DNA of 64,000 nucleotides, from NCBI GenBank assembly GCA_027681045.1, contig JAQDCK010000003.1, positions 68,324 to 132,323 on the forward strand, in the 5' to 3' direction. The DNA is from Lactobacillaceae bacterium AF64-9pH9TA (lineage in GTDB: Bacteria; Bacillota; Bacilli; Lactobacillales; Lactobacillaceae). Shown here in pieces: positions 1 through 8,944 of the stretch (its first letter is position 1; every line of letters begins with the position of its first letter). The notes below the pieces were generated by a model. That model saw only the letters and a program-made list of their open reading frames with translations. It did not search any database and was not told where the DNA came from. The position numbers and the translations under genes were made by a program.

Positions 1-19
1 CGAGAGATTTAATATCTTG

Positions 20-1165
20 CTACAGGTTCAGCTTGACGATGACCCAGCCGATAAGGGACAGGATGATCAAGCCGGCGATCTGGTAGCCCAGCCACTTCGA
101 GAAGAATTTCTTCTTGGCATCCTTGGAAGCGTGGGCGTAGAAGGTCCGCATGACCAGCATGTTGGCCATGGACCCGATTGGTGACCCGAAGCCGCCGATG
201 TTGGAACCAAGGGTCAAGGCTTCAGCGTACTTGGAGAACTTGCCGACCAGGATGGTTGATGGCACGTTGCTCATGACCTGGCTGGACAGGATGGATGTCC
301 AGTAAGTGCTCATTTCAGTGCCGACCAGGCCGTGGATCAGGGTCACGACAAAAGGAATCTGCTGGATGTCGCTGATAAAGATGAAGAAGAGGGTGAAGGT
401 CAGCAAAAGGGAGTAGTCAATGTGGAGCAGGATCTTCCAGTTGACGATCAAGGCCCAGATGATGGAGGCCAACATTGGCATCCAGATTGGAACGAACTTG
501 AAGACGCCGACGAAGAAGAAGCAGAAGATGACCGTGGTGATCATCGTCATTGGCCAGCTGACGTCGATTTCAACGACTTCCTGGGTCGGGATGTTCTTCT
601 TCGGGATAAAGAAGAAGATGCAGAGAAAGACGACCATGGCCGCGATCAGGTAAGGCAGGGTCCACTTAAAGAAGGTAGCAGGCGCTAAGTGGTAGTTGGA
701 GACCACGAAGATGTTGTGGGGGTTGCCCCATGGCGTGAAGGCCGCCCCGATGTTGGCCCCCATCCCGATCAAAGTGGCCGGCAGGATTTCCGGCAGCTTG
801 TACTTCTTGGCGATGTTCAAGTACAGGGGAATCATGGTCAAGCAGGTGATGTCGTTACCCAGGAACATGCCCGAGAAGATGGACAAGAGAGTAAAGAGGA
901 GGATCAGCTTCCGGGTGGAGTCAGCGATCGCCGTCAGTTTGTAGGCAATGATGTCTAGAACGTGCAGGTAGCTGTAGACCTGGATCAAGACCAGCATGGT
1001 CGTGACAGATTCAATCGTGTGCCAGTTCATGTCGGCGTTGCGCGGACGGGCAAAGAAAAGACTGATGATAGTGATCACGATGGTGATCTGCAGAATTCGG
1101 TCGCTAAAAATTTTCTTTAAGGTGGTCAAAAAATTATTTGAACTTGTGCTTTTGGCGGCTTCCAT
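20..1165 (-). CDS. SLC13/ArsB-CitMHS-type anion permease
   Basis: Integral membrane transporter of 381 residues, mostly hydrophobic helices. Two internal repeats carry the ion-transporter hallmarks: GMGANIGAAFTPWGNPHNIF near residues 133-152 and LGSNIGGFGSPIGSMANM near 322-339. These match the paired GNP/SNIGG signatures of the CitMHS/ArsB/NhaD group, which move dicarboxylates, arsenite or sodium/proton. The substrate cannot be read from sequence. It stands alone on the minus strand, with a TTGACA-N17-TAAAGT promoter 70-100 bp upstream and no neighbouring metabolic genes that would give the substrate. The stop codon is near the window edge but the gene is complete. Confidence 0.85.
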   Translation of the reverse strand: MEAAKSTSSNNFLTTLKKIFSDRILQITIVITIISLFFARPRNADMNWHTIESVTTMLVLIQVYSYLHVLDIIAYKLTAIADSTRKLILLFTLLSIFSGMFLGNDITCLTMIPLYLNIAKKYKLPEILPATLIGMGANIGAAFTPWGNPHNIFVVSNYHLAPATFFKWTLPYLIAAMVVFLCIFFFIPKKNIPTQEVVEIDVSWPMTMITTVIFCFFFVGVFKFVPIWMPMLASIIWALIVNWKILLHIDYSLLLTFTLFFIFISDIQQIPFVVTLIHGLVGTEMSTYWTSILSSQVMSNVPSTILVGKFSKYAEALTLGSNIGGFGSPIGSMANMLVMRTFYAHASKDAKKKFFSKWLGYQIAGLIILSLIGWVIVKLNL

Positions 1166-1234
1166 ATAAAATCCTCTACTCAGCTAGAATGGTGTTTGCA
1201 AGATTTACGTAAAGTTAACGAAAAGCGAAAATGA

Positions 1235-1263
1235 ACTTTACTTTCGTGTAGTTCCATTGTCAA
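1235..1263 (-). promoter_or_regulatory. Promoter of the anion permease
   Basis: Minus-strand -35 TTGACA (1258-1263) and -10 TAAAGT (1235-1240) with a 17-bp spacer, pointing at the permease. The rest of 1264-1680 is AT-rich and I see no gene or clear element in it. Confidence 0.6.
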
Positions 1264-1686
1264 CCATTTTTCCCTAAATCTCAATAGTTCAAAATTAACG
1301 AACAGATGTTATTGAAAAGATATTGGCGAAACGCGGCAGGTCAAAAATTCGGTTTTTTTAGCTTTTGGAAAAAACAGAAAAGATCTTAGAAAGCGGTTTA
1401 TATAGCTAAAATAAAGGGTTTATGCCGGAAGACAAAAAACGGACTTTGCTGCCTTTTTTAAGTGATTAAAACGTGTCGACTTTTTACACGGCCACAAAAA
1501 AGTTAAAAGCCTGCGTTTGATTTCTGAAATAATGTAAGCGCCACCGAAAGTGAAAAACAGAAGTGACAAATTGGCAAAAATCGCCTTGGACATTTTGCTA
1601 AATCCATTTAACATTTCTGACGGAAGGGATTTGCCCTTGCTTTTAGCTAAAAAGGGGCTGGAGGGGTAAAGAAATGCCGAAAAGGC

Positions 1687-1716
1687 TTGCCTAACATGGG
1701 AGAAGAGGGGTATAAT
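1687..1716 (+). promoter_or_regulatory. Promoter of the 44-residue protein gene
   Basis: TTGCCT (1687-1692), 18-bp spacer, consensus TATAAT (1711-1716). The expected start of transcription (about 1723) falls at the edge of a perfect 14-bp palindrome at 1724-1737, which could be an operator. Confidence 0.65.
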
Positions 1717-1723
1717 TACTACT

Positions 1724-1737
1724 GATTTTCGAAAATC
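1724..1737. promoter_or_regulatory. 14-bp perfect palindrome at the transcription start
   Basis: GATTTTCGAAAATC is its own reverse complement and sits 7 bp past the -10 box, between promoter and ribosome binding site. Position and symmetry fit a repressor operator; no regulator is identified and it could be chance. Confidence 0.35.
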
Positions 1738-1756
1738 GATGAAAGGATGAAGAGAC

Positions 1757-1891
1757 ATGTCAAGAAATATCCACACGGGTATCAACCCACACCGTCGTCC
1801 ACGTAACGCTTCTAACGCTAAGGAACGCGTTGCTCACGCCGCTGCTGTGATCAGCTTCCTGAACCAAGCAGCTAAGGACGAAAACAAGTAA
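1757..1891 (+). CDS. Small basic protein of 44 residues, unknown function
   Basis: ATG at 1757 gives a 44-residue protein beginning MSRNIHTGINPHRRPRNASN and ending in a likely helix (AKERVAHAAAVISFLNQAAK). An AAAGGATGAAGAG sequence precedes the start. A consensus-like promoter lies upstream and a strong intrinsic terminator begins 22 bp after the stop, so this is a stand-alone, probably well expressed unit. The first half is basic and Pro/Asn/Arg-rich; the second half is an Ala-rich amphipathic helix. No membrane segment or signal peptide. I do not recognise a characterised family. Confidence 0.8.
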   Translation: MSRNIHTGINPHRRPRNASNAKERVAHAAAVISFLNQAAKDENK

Positions 1892-1912
1892 TTTGTTTTT
1901 AAACAGACAATA

Positions 1913-1944
1913 AAGACTCTGGCTTTTGGCCAGGGTCTTTTTTT
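1913..1944 (+). terminator. Intrinsic terminator of the 44-residue protein gene
   Basis: Ten-base-pair stem AGACTCTGGC / GCCAGGGTCT (one G-U pair) followed by seven T. Confidence 0.9.
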
Positions 1945-2048
1945 CGCCTGCTTTTTGCCTTATGATAGGAAAAAAGCTAAGAGGCAAGTAAGGAAATAAG
2001 TAAGAAATAAAGAGATAAAGAGAAGAGAAAAGAAACAAGGAGGCAAAA

Positions 2049-2960
2049 ATGAAGTTTCAGTGCAGCAGCTGCGGTTTAAGACTGGAATCCCTGCATTTCA
2101 AGCTGCCCGGCCTGGTCAATGACCGCCTGTCCAGCCTGTGTGACATCTGCCGGCAGCGGGGGCTGGATCCGGCAGCTTACCCCAATCCCGTGGTCAAGCT
2201 GTTCGCGGCCAACCTTCTTTATGCTTTTGTCGGCAAGGATGGGGAAGCAAGCGGGGACTTTTTACTGCCGGACTTAAAAATCCGCCGGTCCTACGAGGCT
2301 CTCATGCAGGACTATGATGGAAATGTCCTGGCCAAGCAGCAGTTGCCCAGAGAGGACTTCAACCAGGCCGTGATCAAGGCTGAGGATGATCCCAGCTTCT
2401 TTCTGTCAGGAAAGCTCCCTTTCGCGGAAAAGCTCCAGGCCTTAGGCCTCAGCGTTGACTTTCAGTTAAACGAGGTCGACTATATCGACCGGGAGCGGAT
2501 CCGGGCCAAGTACAAGTACCGCTGCCAGTACTGTGGCCGGCGGGGGCGGAGCGTGGACCATAAGGACCCGGTCTCTATCTCGCATGATAACAGCCTGGAC
2601 AATCTGATTTTGTCCTGCAGCGAGTGCAACCGGATCAAGTCTAATATGCCTTATGACCTTTTCGTCAAGCTCAACGAGGAATTGCAGCCTTTAAACAAAA
2701 AGCTGGTCAAGTACGAGAACGCCCTGGGCCCCTTGGAAAAAGAATTCCAGGACCGGCGGAACATGCTGGCCGCCAAGGTGCATTTAAAAGGCGTGGTGAA
2801 TGACCCGGAACTGGCCGCCATCCGCAAGGAAAACAAGCGCCTGCGGGATGCCATCGACAGTTTAGAGAGTGACTATGACGCGGCCCGCCACTTGCGCGAG
2901 GACCACTTCAAGTTGGGCTGGAAGCTCTACCTGGCCCAGCAGGACAAGGAAATTATCTAG
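2049..2960 (+). CDS. HNH endonuclease with N-terminal zinc finger
   Basis: 303 residues. The N-terminus has two CxxC pairs (C5/C8 and C31/C34), a probable zinc knuckle. The nuclease core lies around residues 155-197: C158xxC161, D169-H170, H178-D-N180 and C189xxC192-N, the arrangement of a zinc-stapled HNH (McrA-like) motif with its metal-binding His/Asp/Asn. The C-terminal third (210-290) is charged and helical, probably coiled coil. Start chosen at 2049 because AAGGAGG lies 5 nt upstream. Such proteins nick or cut DNA in restriction, mobile-element or repair roles; there is no methylase or phage gene next to it, so the role is open. Confidence 0.8.
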   Translation: MKFQCSSCGLRLESLHFKLPGLVNDRLSSLCDICRQRGLDPAAYPNPVVKLFAANLLYAFVGKDGEASGDFLLPDLKIRRSYEALMQDYDGNVLAKQQLPREDFNQAVIKAEDDPSFFLSGKLPFAEKLQALGLSVDFQLNEVDYIDRERIRAKYKYRCQYCGRRGRSVDHKDPVSISHDNSLDNLILSCSECNRIKSNMPYDLFVKLNEELQPLNKKLVKYENALGPLEKEFQDRRNMLAAKVHLKGVVNDPELAAIRKENKRLRDAIDSLESDYDAARHLREDHFKLGWKLYLAQQDKEII

Positions 2961-3057
2961 CTTTGATAATTTAAAGCTTATGTAGAGAACATTAAAAGTT
3001 AGACCAGGAAACTTTTTACAGAAAAAATCTCCAGAATGTACAGGCTTACAAAACTTT

Positions 3058-3091
3058 AAAAAGCGCTACCAGACAACTTGCAGCGCTTTTT
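3058..3091 (+). terminator. Intrinsic terminator after the HNH gene
   Basis: AAAAAGCGCT / AGCGCTTTTT inverted repeat with a 14-nt loop and a T run. Confidence 0.75.
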
Positions 3092-3188
3092 CGTTTTGTA
3101 ATCAGACCGATACATTCCTGTAACAATTGAAAGTTATACTATAGATTGTTATCAAACAAACCACATGTTAAAGGAGAAAAGACATTTC

Positions 3189-4325
3189 ATGAAGAAAAAG
3201 AACCTGTTGATGACTACTTTGGCAACTCTGAGTGCATCTGGCGCCCTTTTAACTACTGGGGCCAACGCTTTGGCTGACAGCTATACTGTTGTTAAGAACG
3301 ATACCCTGTGGGGCCTGTCAAAGAAGTACGGCGTTTCAGTAAGCGACTTGAAGAAGGCTAACGGCGTTTCCGGCCACTTGATCTACGTGGGCCAGAAGCT
3401 GCAAATCCCAACTAAGTCAACCAAGACTGCTAAGACTAGCACTTCAACCAGTACCGTTGACACTACTTCAACGACCCACACGGTCGTAAAGGGTGACACT
3501 TTGTGGAGTCTGGCTAAGAAGTACGGCGTTTCCGTAAAAGCTTTGATGAAGGCCAACAACTTGTCAAGCAGCACCATCTTGATCGGCCAAAGCCTAAACC
3601 TGCGAGCTGGCATGACTACTTACGGGATAAACGGTGTAACTACTGGTTCAAGCTCAACTGCCGCAAGCACTAACACTGCTTCATCAGCAAGCACGACTGC
3701 TTCCAGCCAGGCTCCAAAGGCCAAGAAGACTACTACTAAGGCAAAGAGCACTACTACTAACACTAGCACTAGTGCCAACACTCAAAGCCAGTCAACTGCA
3801 TCTAACAGCAGTGCGTCCACTACGACCAACACTAATACTGCAGCATCAAATGCTAACACTACTTCAAGCACTAACAAGGCTGCTGCAAACACCAACACTG
3901 CAGCAAGCAGCAGTCAAGCAGTCAGCCAGGCACCAACTGCTTCAACTTCAACCACTTCAACTGCCTCAGCCAGTGCCAGCGCGATTACTTCATACGCTTT
4001 GACTTTCCTAGGCGTGCCTTACGTTTGGGGCGGGACCACGCCAAGCGGCTTTGACTGCTCCGGCTTGGTACAATACGTTTACAGCCACTTCGGCATCAAC
4101 CTGGGCCGGAGTACTTACACCCAGCAATACGCCGGCACTAAGATCAGCGTGGCCAGCGCCCAAGCTGGTGACCTCTACTTCTGGGGTTCATACGGCTCAG
4201 CCTACCACGTAGCCATCGCCTTGGGCGGCGGCCAATACGTCATGGCTCCAGCCCCAGGCCAAAACGTGATGACTGGCAGCGTGTCATCATACACTCCAAG
4301 CTTCGCCGTTCGCGTTTTAGGCTAA
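3189..4325 (+). CDS. Secreted LysM-NlpC/P60 peptidoglycan hydrolase
   Basis: 378 residues from the ATG at 3189, chosen over the upstream ATG at 3165 because AAGGAG (3171-3176) is correctly spaced only for it. The order is: Sec signal peptide (about 1-31, ending ANALA), LysM 1 (SYTVVKNDTLW...), LysM 2 (THTVVKGDTLW...), a long Ser/Thr/Ala-rich linker, and a C-terminal NlpC/P60 domain with FDCSGLVQYVY (catalytic Cys) and YHVAIALGG (catalytic His). LysM modules bind glycan strands; the P60 domain cleaves stem peptides (D-Glu-diamino acid bonds). Probable role is wall turnover or cell separation. Linker DNA is repetitive through ACT/AGC codons and may vary between strains. Confidence 0.93.
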   Translation: MKKKNLLMTTLATLSASGALLTTGANALADSYTVVKNDTLWGLSKKYGVSVSDLKKANGVSGHLIYVGQKLQIPTKSTKTAKTSTSTSTVDTTSTTHTVVKGDTLWSLAKKYGVSVKALMKANNLSSSTILIGQSLNLRAGMTTYGINGVTTGSSSTAASTNTASSASTTASSQAPKAKKTTTKAKSTTTNTSTSANTQSQSTASNSSASTTTNTNTAASNANTTSSTNKAAANTNTAASSSQAVSQAPTASTSTTSTASASASAITSYALTFLGVPYVWGGTTPSGFDCSGLVQYVYSHFGINLGRSTYTQQYAGTKISVASAQAGDLYFWGSYGSAYHVAIALGGGQYVMAPAPGQNVMTGSVSSYTPSFAVRVLG

Positions 4326-4581
4326 AAATTTCCCATCGATATCAAACAGTTTAAGCAGCGTCAGCCAGCCGGCCGGCGCTGTCTTCTTTTGCCGGCCTAT
4401 AATTAAATGTGTACTATTTTATTTATAATTGCCCGGCTTTTGATTTTATATTTACTATAATATTGACTGACTTTTTGAATTAAGAGCCCCTACAAATGCT
4501 TTTTAGATAAGAAGGATAATAATTGCTCGGAAAATACGGCTAAATTTATTTTTATAGGTCTATAGTGGGTAGGCTATAAAT

Positions 4582-4594
4582 TGATAAGTTATCA
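4582..4594. promoter_or_regulatory. Palindrome TGATAAGTTATCA upstream of the GGDEF-EAL gene
   Basis: Perfect 6+1+6 inverted repeat about 40 bp upstream of a TATAAT at 4629-4634. It lies in the 380-bp gap 4326-4707, which otherwise holds a weak GC-rich hairpin near 4350-4400 and AT-rich sequence. Possible operator for the gene at 4708. Confidence 0.35.
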
Positions 4595-4707
4595 GTTCAA
4601 AAGAGCTTTTTTCCGGACAAATATGGGCTATAATCTAAGGTAAAGTAGGTAAAATATGCAATTTAGGGTAAACCAACTTTTAGATTAGGACAGAGGATCG
4701 CGGGAAA

Positions 4708-7530
4708 ATGACAAATACGGCTTTGCTTTACGCGCTGGGGGAATTCTTCTGCATGTCAATCATGCTGATCTTGACCGGCGCCTTAAAGCCAATTACAAAT
4801 TACGGGAAAAGGGAAAAATGGCTGGCGGCATCGCTGGTCAGCGAAACCCTTTATTTTTTGGGAGACGCCCTGGACAAGCTGCAATTGGGCGGGGTCCTGC
4901 CAGCCAGCCAGGCGAGTCTGCTCTTTACCGGCACATATAAGCTATGGATGCTGGACTTCGTCAGTCTGGCGGTCTTCTTCTACATTAACCAGTGCGGGGA
5001 ATTCAGCCTGGTCGACAGCCGGCCCAAGCAGATGCTGGTCTGCTCAGTTGCCGTGCTTAACAGTGTTTTTGAACTGCTCGTGCTCTTGATCAATCCGGGC
5101 TGGCTCTTGACGGACCAGCTTCAGCCGACCCTGCTTTACAACCTCCTGCTTTTGCTGGTCCCCCTTCTGTATTCTTTGGCCGTCATTGGCCTGGCCATCA
5201 ACGGAATCCGGCAGAGCCCCTCTAAAAATATCCGGCAGTTTTACTTGACCACGGCCAGCTGGCCGATGCTGCTGGTCATCTTCGGGGGCCTGGACATCTA
5301 CGTTGGCACCTTTCCTTTCTACGCCTACGTGGCGACGGCCTGCCTCTTGTTCCTGGCCGTCTACCAGTTCAGAACCCTGGTCGACACTGTTTCCCTGGGC
5401 AGCTTGAGCATTATCAAGGGAAGGGAAAAGTTAAAGTCCTACTTGAAGAGCATCCAGCGGCGGGGAGCCAGCAGCGACTACTACCTCGTCTTAGTTGACA
5501 TGAACGGGCTGAGATCGATCAAAGACATCTACGGCCGCTCAGAAGGCGGCCAGGTCCTCTTTGCCGTCAGCCGGGCGGTTGGCCAGCTGGCTGAGAAGAT
5601 GCACGGCTTCAGCTGCTACTATGGCGGGGATGAATTTTTGGCCGTGGTCAAGCTGGCTGATGACGCGGAAGCCAAGCGGGTCTTTGACGACTTGCAGGAA
5701 GAAGTCAAGCACATGGCAAGCATCCAGGGCCTGCCAGTCGTCCCCCAGCTGGTGACCTCCGCTGTCCGCTTGGATATGGCAGAAGGGGACCTGACCGCGC
5801 AATTGCGGATCGCTGAGGAGAAGATCTACCACCAGAAGCGGGACCTGGACGGGGAAATGCGGGAAAACAACTTCTTCGTCGACAAGGTGACGGGCCTGCC
5901 CAACACCAACTACTTCAGCAGTTTTGCCAGCTCCTACCTTAAGTCCAGCCTGGAAAAGGGAGACCAGCCAGCCGTTGTTTTAATCAATGTCAGCAACATG
6001 CAGGCTTACAACAACCGCTATGGCTTTGAAAAAGGGGACCAGCTCCTCTCGCGGATTGCCCAGGTTTTGCAGAAGTTTTTTGACGACGGAGTCCTGGTCC
6101 GCTTCGCGGAAGACAACTTCCTGCTGGCCACGGATGCCCCCGACTTCTTAAAGAGCCTGGAAGAGGCGGCGGCTGAAGTCAATAAGGTGACAGACGCCAG
6201 CATCCGGGCTGGGGTCTACCGCTACAAGGATGCCAGTGAAGGCTTGATGATGGCGGTCGACAAGGCCAAGCGGGCCCTGCGCTATCTCAACAACAACCGG
6301 GCGGTGGTCTGCCAGATTTACAACCAGGAGGTCAATCAGGAATTTGAAAGACGGGACTATGTCCTGGAAAACTTCCAGAAGGCCCTGGATGAAGGCTGGA
6401 TCCGACCATACTTCCAATTGGAAAGCCGCAGCCTGACTGGGCGGATCTGCGGGGCGGAAGCCCTGGCCCGCTGGGTTGACCCGAAATACGGGGTCTTGAA
6501 ACCAGACTTTTTCATTGAAGTGCTGGAGGAGGCCCACCTGGTGCACAAGCTGGACTTGGCCATCATCCGCCAGGTCTGCGCCATGCTGGCCAGAAGAAGA
6601 GAGGAGCAGCAGCCTTTGGTGCCGATCTCGGTCAACCTTTCCCGGGTGGACTTCCAGGTCTGCAACATTTATGACGAGATTGAAAAAATCCGCCGTTACT
6701 TTAACCTACCGGCTAGCCTGCTGAAGATTGAAATTCTGGAGTCAACGGTGACCAGCAAGCCGCAAGAATTGCGGCAGGCCATCGCCAACTTCCATGCCAG
6801 TGGCTATGAGGTTTGGATGGACGACTTCGGCAGCGGCTACTCCAACTTCAACAACCTGGATGAGTACGACTTCGACCTCTTGAAGATTGATATGGTCTTC
6901 TTGCGGGACTTTGGCAGCCGGTCCAAGGCTAAGACCTTGATTTCCATTGTGGTTGACATGGCTAAAAAACTGGGCCTGCACACTCTTTGTGAAGGGGTGG
7001 AGACCCAGGAGCAGTCGGATTTCTTGCAGGAAATTGGCTGCGAGCGCCAGCAGGGTTACTTATTCTCCAGGCCGATTCCAGAAGAGGAATTTTTGACCAA
7101 ACTGGCGGCGGTCAAGTTGGAAGACCCGGACAGCAACAGCTACTATGACACGGTCAGCCAGGTCAATGTTCTCTTTGACCCGATGATCGACCGGGGCAGC
7201 CAGCAGACTGTGGGCATCAAGCTGCCGATCTGCATTCTGGAGAAGGGGACAGATGCATTTGTCCGCTTCAGCTTCATGAATGAGAGCTACCGGCAGACCT
7301 TGAGGGACTTCGGCTACAAGGTTGACGGCTGGGAAGAAGCTGCCAACCAGGAATACCCATTAAAGAAGGTTATCCTGGAATTGATGGAAGAAAGCCGGCA
7401 AAAGCCAGGACCGGTCAGCCGGATTTTCGACTTCAGGGGCAAGCAATACCTGCTTGAGGTCCGCTACCTGGCCCACGACCAAAAGAGCCAGCGCGACGCC
7501 TTCGTCTACACCTTTGAAGGCCTAGCCTAG
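4708..7530 (+). CDS. Membrane GGDEF-GGDEF(degenerate)-EAL protein
   Basis: 940 residues. Residues 1-225 form about seven hydrophobic segments. A first GGDEF domain spans roughly 245-390, with intact GGDEF at 306-310 and an upstream LVDMNGLRSIKDIYG metal/substrate segment. A second GGDEF-like domain (about 395-545) has the motif decayed to AEDNF. The EAL domain (about 555-800) keeps E584-A-L, NLSRVDF, ILESTV, the D705-D706 pair in MDDFGSGYSN, KIDMVFL, CEGVE and QGYLFSRP, so the metal-binding set of a c-di-GMP phosphodiesterase looks complete. Residues 800-940 form an unassigned C-terminal domain. It could make, break or sense c-di-GMP; both activities are plausible. It is monocistronic with its own terminator. 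c-di-GMP proteins are scarce in lactobacilli. Confidence 0.88.
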   Translation: MTNTALLYALGEFFCMSIMLILTGALKPITNYGKREKWLAASLVSETLYFLGDALDKLQLGGVLPASQASLLFTGTYKLWMLDFVSLAVFFYINQCGEFSLVDSRPKQMLVCSVAVLNSVFELLVLLINPGWLLTDQLQPTLLYNLLLLLVPLLYSLAVIGLAINGIRQSPSKNIRQFYLTTASWPMLLVIFGGLDIYVGTFPFYAYVATACLLFLAVYQFRTLVDTVSLGSLSIIKGREKLKSYLKSIQRRGASSDYYLVLVDMNGLRSIKDIYGRSEGGQVLFAVSRAVGQLAEKMHGFSCYYGGDEFLAVVKLADDAEAKRVFDDLQEEVKHMASIQGLPVVPQLVTSAVRLDMAEGDLTAQLRIAEEKIYHQKRDLDGEMRENNFFVDKVTGLPNTNYFSSFASSYLKSSLEKGDQPAVVLINVSNMQAYNNRYGFEKGDQLLSRIAQVLQKFFDDGVLVRFAEDNFLLATDAPDFLKSLEEAAAEVNKVTDASIRAGVYRYKDASEGLMMAVDKAKRALRYLNNNRAVVCQIYNQEVNQEFERRDYVLENFQKALDEGWIRPYFQLESRSLTGRICGAEALARWVDPKYGVLKPDFFIEVLEEAHLVHKLDLAIIRQVCAMLARRREEQQPLVPISVNLSRVDFQVCNIYDEIEKIRRYFNLPASLLKIEILESTVTSKPQELRQAIANFHASGYEVWMDDFGSGYSNFNNLDEYDFDLLKIDMVFLRDFGSRSKAKTLISIVVDMAKKLGLHTLCEGVETQEQSDFLQEIGCERQQGYLFSRPIPEEEFLTKLAAVKLEDPDSNSYYDTVSQVNVLFDPMIDRGSQQTVGIKLPICILEKGTDAFVRFSFMNESYRQTLRDFGYKVDGWEEAANQEYPLKKVILELMEESRQKPGPVSRIFDFRGKQYLLEVRYLAHDQKSQRDAFVYTFEGLA

Positions 7531-7553
7531 TAAGATAGAAAAGAAGATAAGCA

Positions 7554-7583
7554 AAAGACTTCCGCGACCCGGAAGTCTTTTTT
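7554..7583 (+). terminator. Intrinsic terminator of the GGDEF-EAL gene
   Basis: Perfect 11-bp stem AAAGACTTCCG / CGGAAGTCTTT, 5-nt loop, T run. Confidence 0.92.
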
Positions 7584-7671
7584 GCTTCATTTAGAAAAAA
7601 TGTGTAGTCTTTAACAAGCTTTTGGTATACAATTGCTTCAAAAAAAATTTTAATTTTTATGAGGAGGAAGA

Positions 7672-8130
7672 ATGAAAAAGAAAATTGTTTTTGTTTTACA
7701 GCTGATTGCTAATGTCTACTTTGCTACCTGGCCTTTGCGCTTGATTGTAGACAATTCTCCCAAGTGGCGCTTGTCCGGACCAGCCAATGGCTTTTTCGGC
7801 TTTATGGACCGAGTGGCCAAAAGTGTTTCCTGGCCGCTCTTCCTGGCCTACCTGCTTTTGCTAGTGATGATCGTTGTGGCCGCTCTTTGGACTTACTTCT
7901 TTGAATTCAAGCAAGACAAGGTAAAACAAGCTTGGCAGAAGCTTGTCTGGTTTTTGCAGCTGATCATTAATGAGTTAGCTTGCCTGGGCTTGGCCTCGTC
8001 ACTGACTATGCTAGAGTACGATAGCCAGCAAACATGGACGATTATTTTTGACCTGTTCATGCTGTTTATCGTAGTTATTTTTGCTTTTGCCTTGACGGAA
8101 AAATTTACTAACCGCGGGGGAAACAACTAA
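7672..8130 (+). CDS. Four-helix membrane protein, unknown
   Basis: 152 residues with hydrophobic segments near 5-25, 54-76, 92-112 and 122-142, short loops and a basic/asparagine-rich tail. Strong GAGGAGGAAG ribosome site directly before the ATG. It stands alone, with a terminator after it shared with the convergent transporter genes. No family recognised. Confidence 0.7.
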   Translation: MKKKIVFVLQLIANVYFATWPLRLIVDNSPKWRLSGPANGFFGFMDRVAKSVSWPLFLAYLLLLVMIVVAALWTYFFEFKQDKVKQAWQKLVWFLQLIINELACLGLASSLTMLEYDSQQTWTIIFDLFMLFIVVIFAFALTEKFTNRGGNN

Positions 8131-8142
8131 ATCGCAAACAGA

Positions 8143-8168
8143 AAAAAGCAGCCGTGAGGCTGCTTTTT
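8143..8168. terminator. Bidirectional terminator
   Basis: AAAAAGCAGCC-GTGA-GGCTGCTTTTT lies between convergent genes and has an A run on one side and T run on the other, so it can work for both strands. Confidence 0.92.
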
Positions 8169-8179
8169 CTATGCATTTA

Positions 8180-8941
8180 TTAAATTTGCGGGCCACGGAA
8201 GTTGGCTAAGAACTTCTGGGTCTTTTCGCTTTGCGGATGGTTGAAGATTTCATCCGGGCTGCCTTGCTCAGCCACGTAACCGTCGCTCATGAAGAGGACC
8301 TGGTCGGAAACTTCCTTGGCGAAGGCCATTTCGTGGGTAACCACGATCATGGTCAACCCAGTCTTGGCCAGCTTCTTCATGGTTTCCAAAACTTCCCCGA
8401 CCATTTCCGGGTCAAGGGCACTGGTCGGTTCGTCGAAGAGGAGGATTTCCGGATTCATGGAGATGGCTCTGGCAATCGCTACTCTCTGCTTCTGCCCGCC
8501 GGACAATTGCCGGGGCTTAGCGTCAACGTAGGGGGCCATCCCAACGGTCTTCAGGTTCTCCAGGGCAATCTTCTTGGCTTCTGCCTTTGACCGCTTCAGA
8601 ACCAGTTCCTGGCCGATCATGCAGTTTTGCAAGACGTTCTTGTTTTCAAAAAGCTCAAACTGCTGGAAAACCATGCCGACCTTGGACCGGTAGCGGGGGA
8701 TATTGTAGTTTTCATCCAGGATGTTTTGGTCATGGAAAAGAATTTCCCCGCCAGTTGGATCTTCCAGCAAGTTGATGCAGCGGAGCATGGTTGACTTACC
8801 GCCACCGGAAGGACCGATGACCGTCATAACCTCGCCCTTGTGGACTTCAAAGGAAATATCCTTCAAAACTTGGTGTTCACCGTAAGCCTTTTGCAGGTGC
8901 TGAACGTTTAAAATAATTTCATTATCCTTGTAATCAGCCAT
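8180..8941 (-). CDS. Amino-acid ABC transporter ATPase (probable lysine import)
   Basis: 253 residues, typical of the GlnQ/polar amino-acid ATPase family. Walker [10 protein letters not shown] at 43-51, signature [14 protein letters not shown], Walker [15 protein letters not shown] and the switch histidine in VVTHEM. It begins 3 nt after the end of the binding-protein/permease gene, so the two are one operon. The lysine riboswitch upstream of that operon implies that this ATPase powers lysine (or basic amino acid) uptake rather than glutamine, which is the annotation that family similarity alone would give. Confidence 0.92.
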   Translation of the reverse strand: MADYKDNEIILNVQHLQKAYGEHQVLKDISFEVHKGEVMTVIGPSGGGKSTMLRCINLLEDPTGGEILFHDQNILDENYNIPRYRSKVGMVFQQFELFENKNVLQNCMIGQELVLKRSKAEAKKIALENLKTVGMAPYVDAKPRQLSGGQKQRVAIARAISMNPEILLFDEPTSALDPEMVGEVLETMKKLAKTGLTMIVVTHEMAFAKEVSDQVLFMSDGYVAEQGSPDEIFNHPQSEKTQKFLANFRGPQI

Positions 8942-8944
8942 TTT

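Noticed and set aside
1420-1785. 121-codon minus-strand frame
   Set aside because: Opposes the promoter and start of the 44-residue gene, no ribosome site, no recognisable features.
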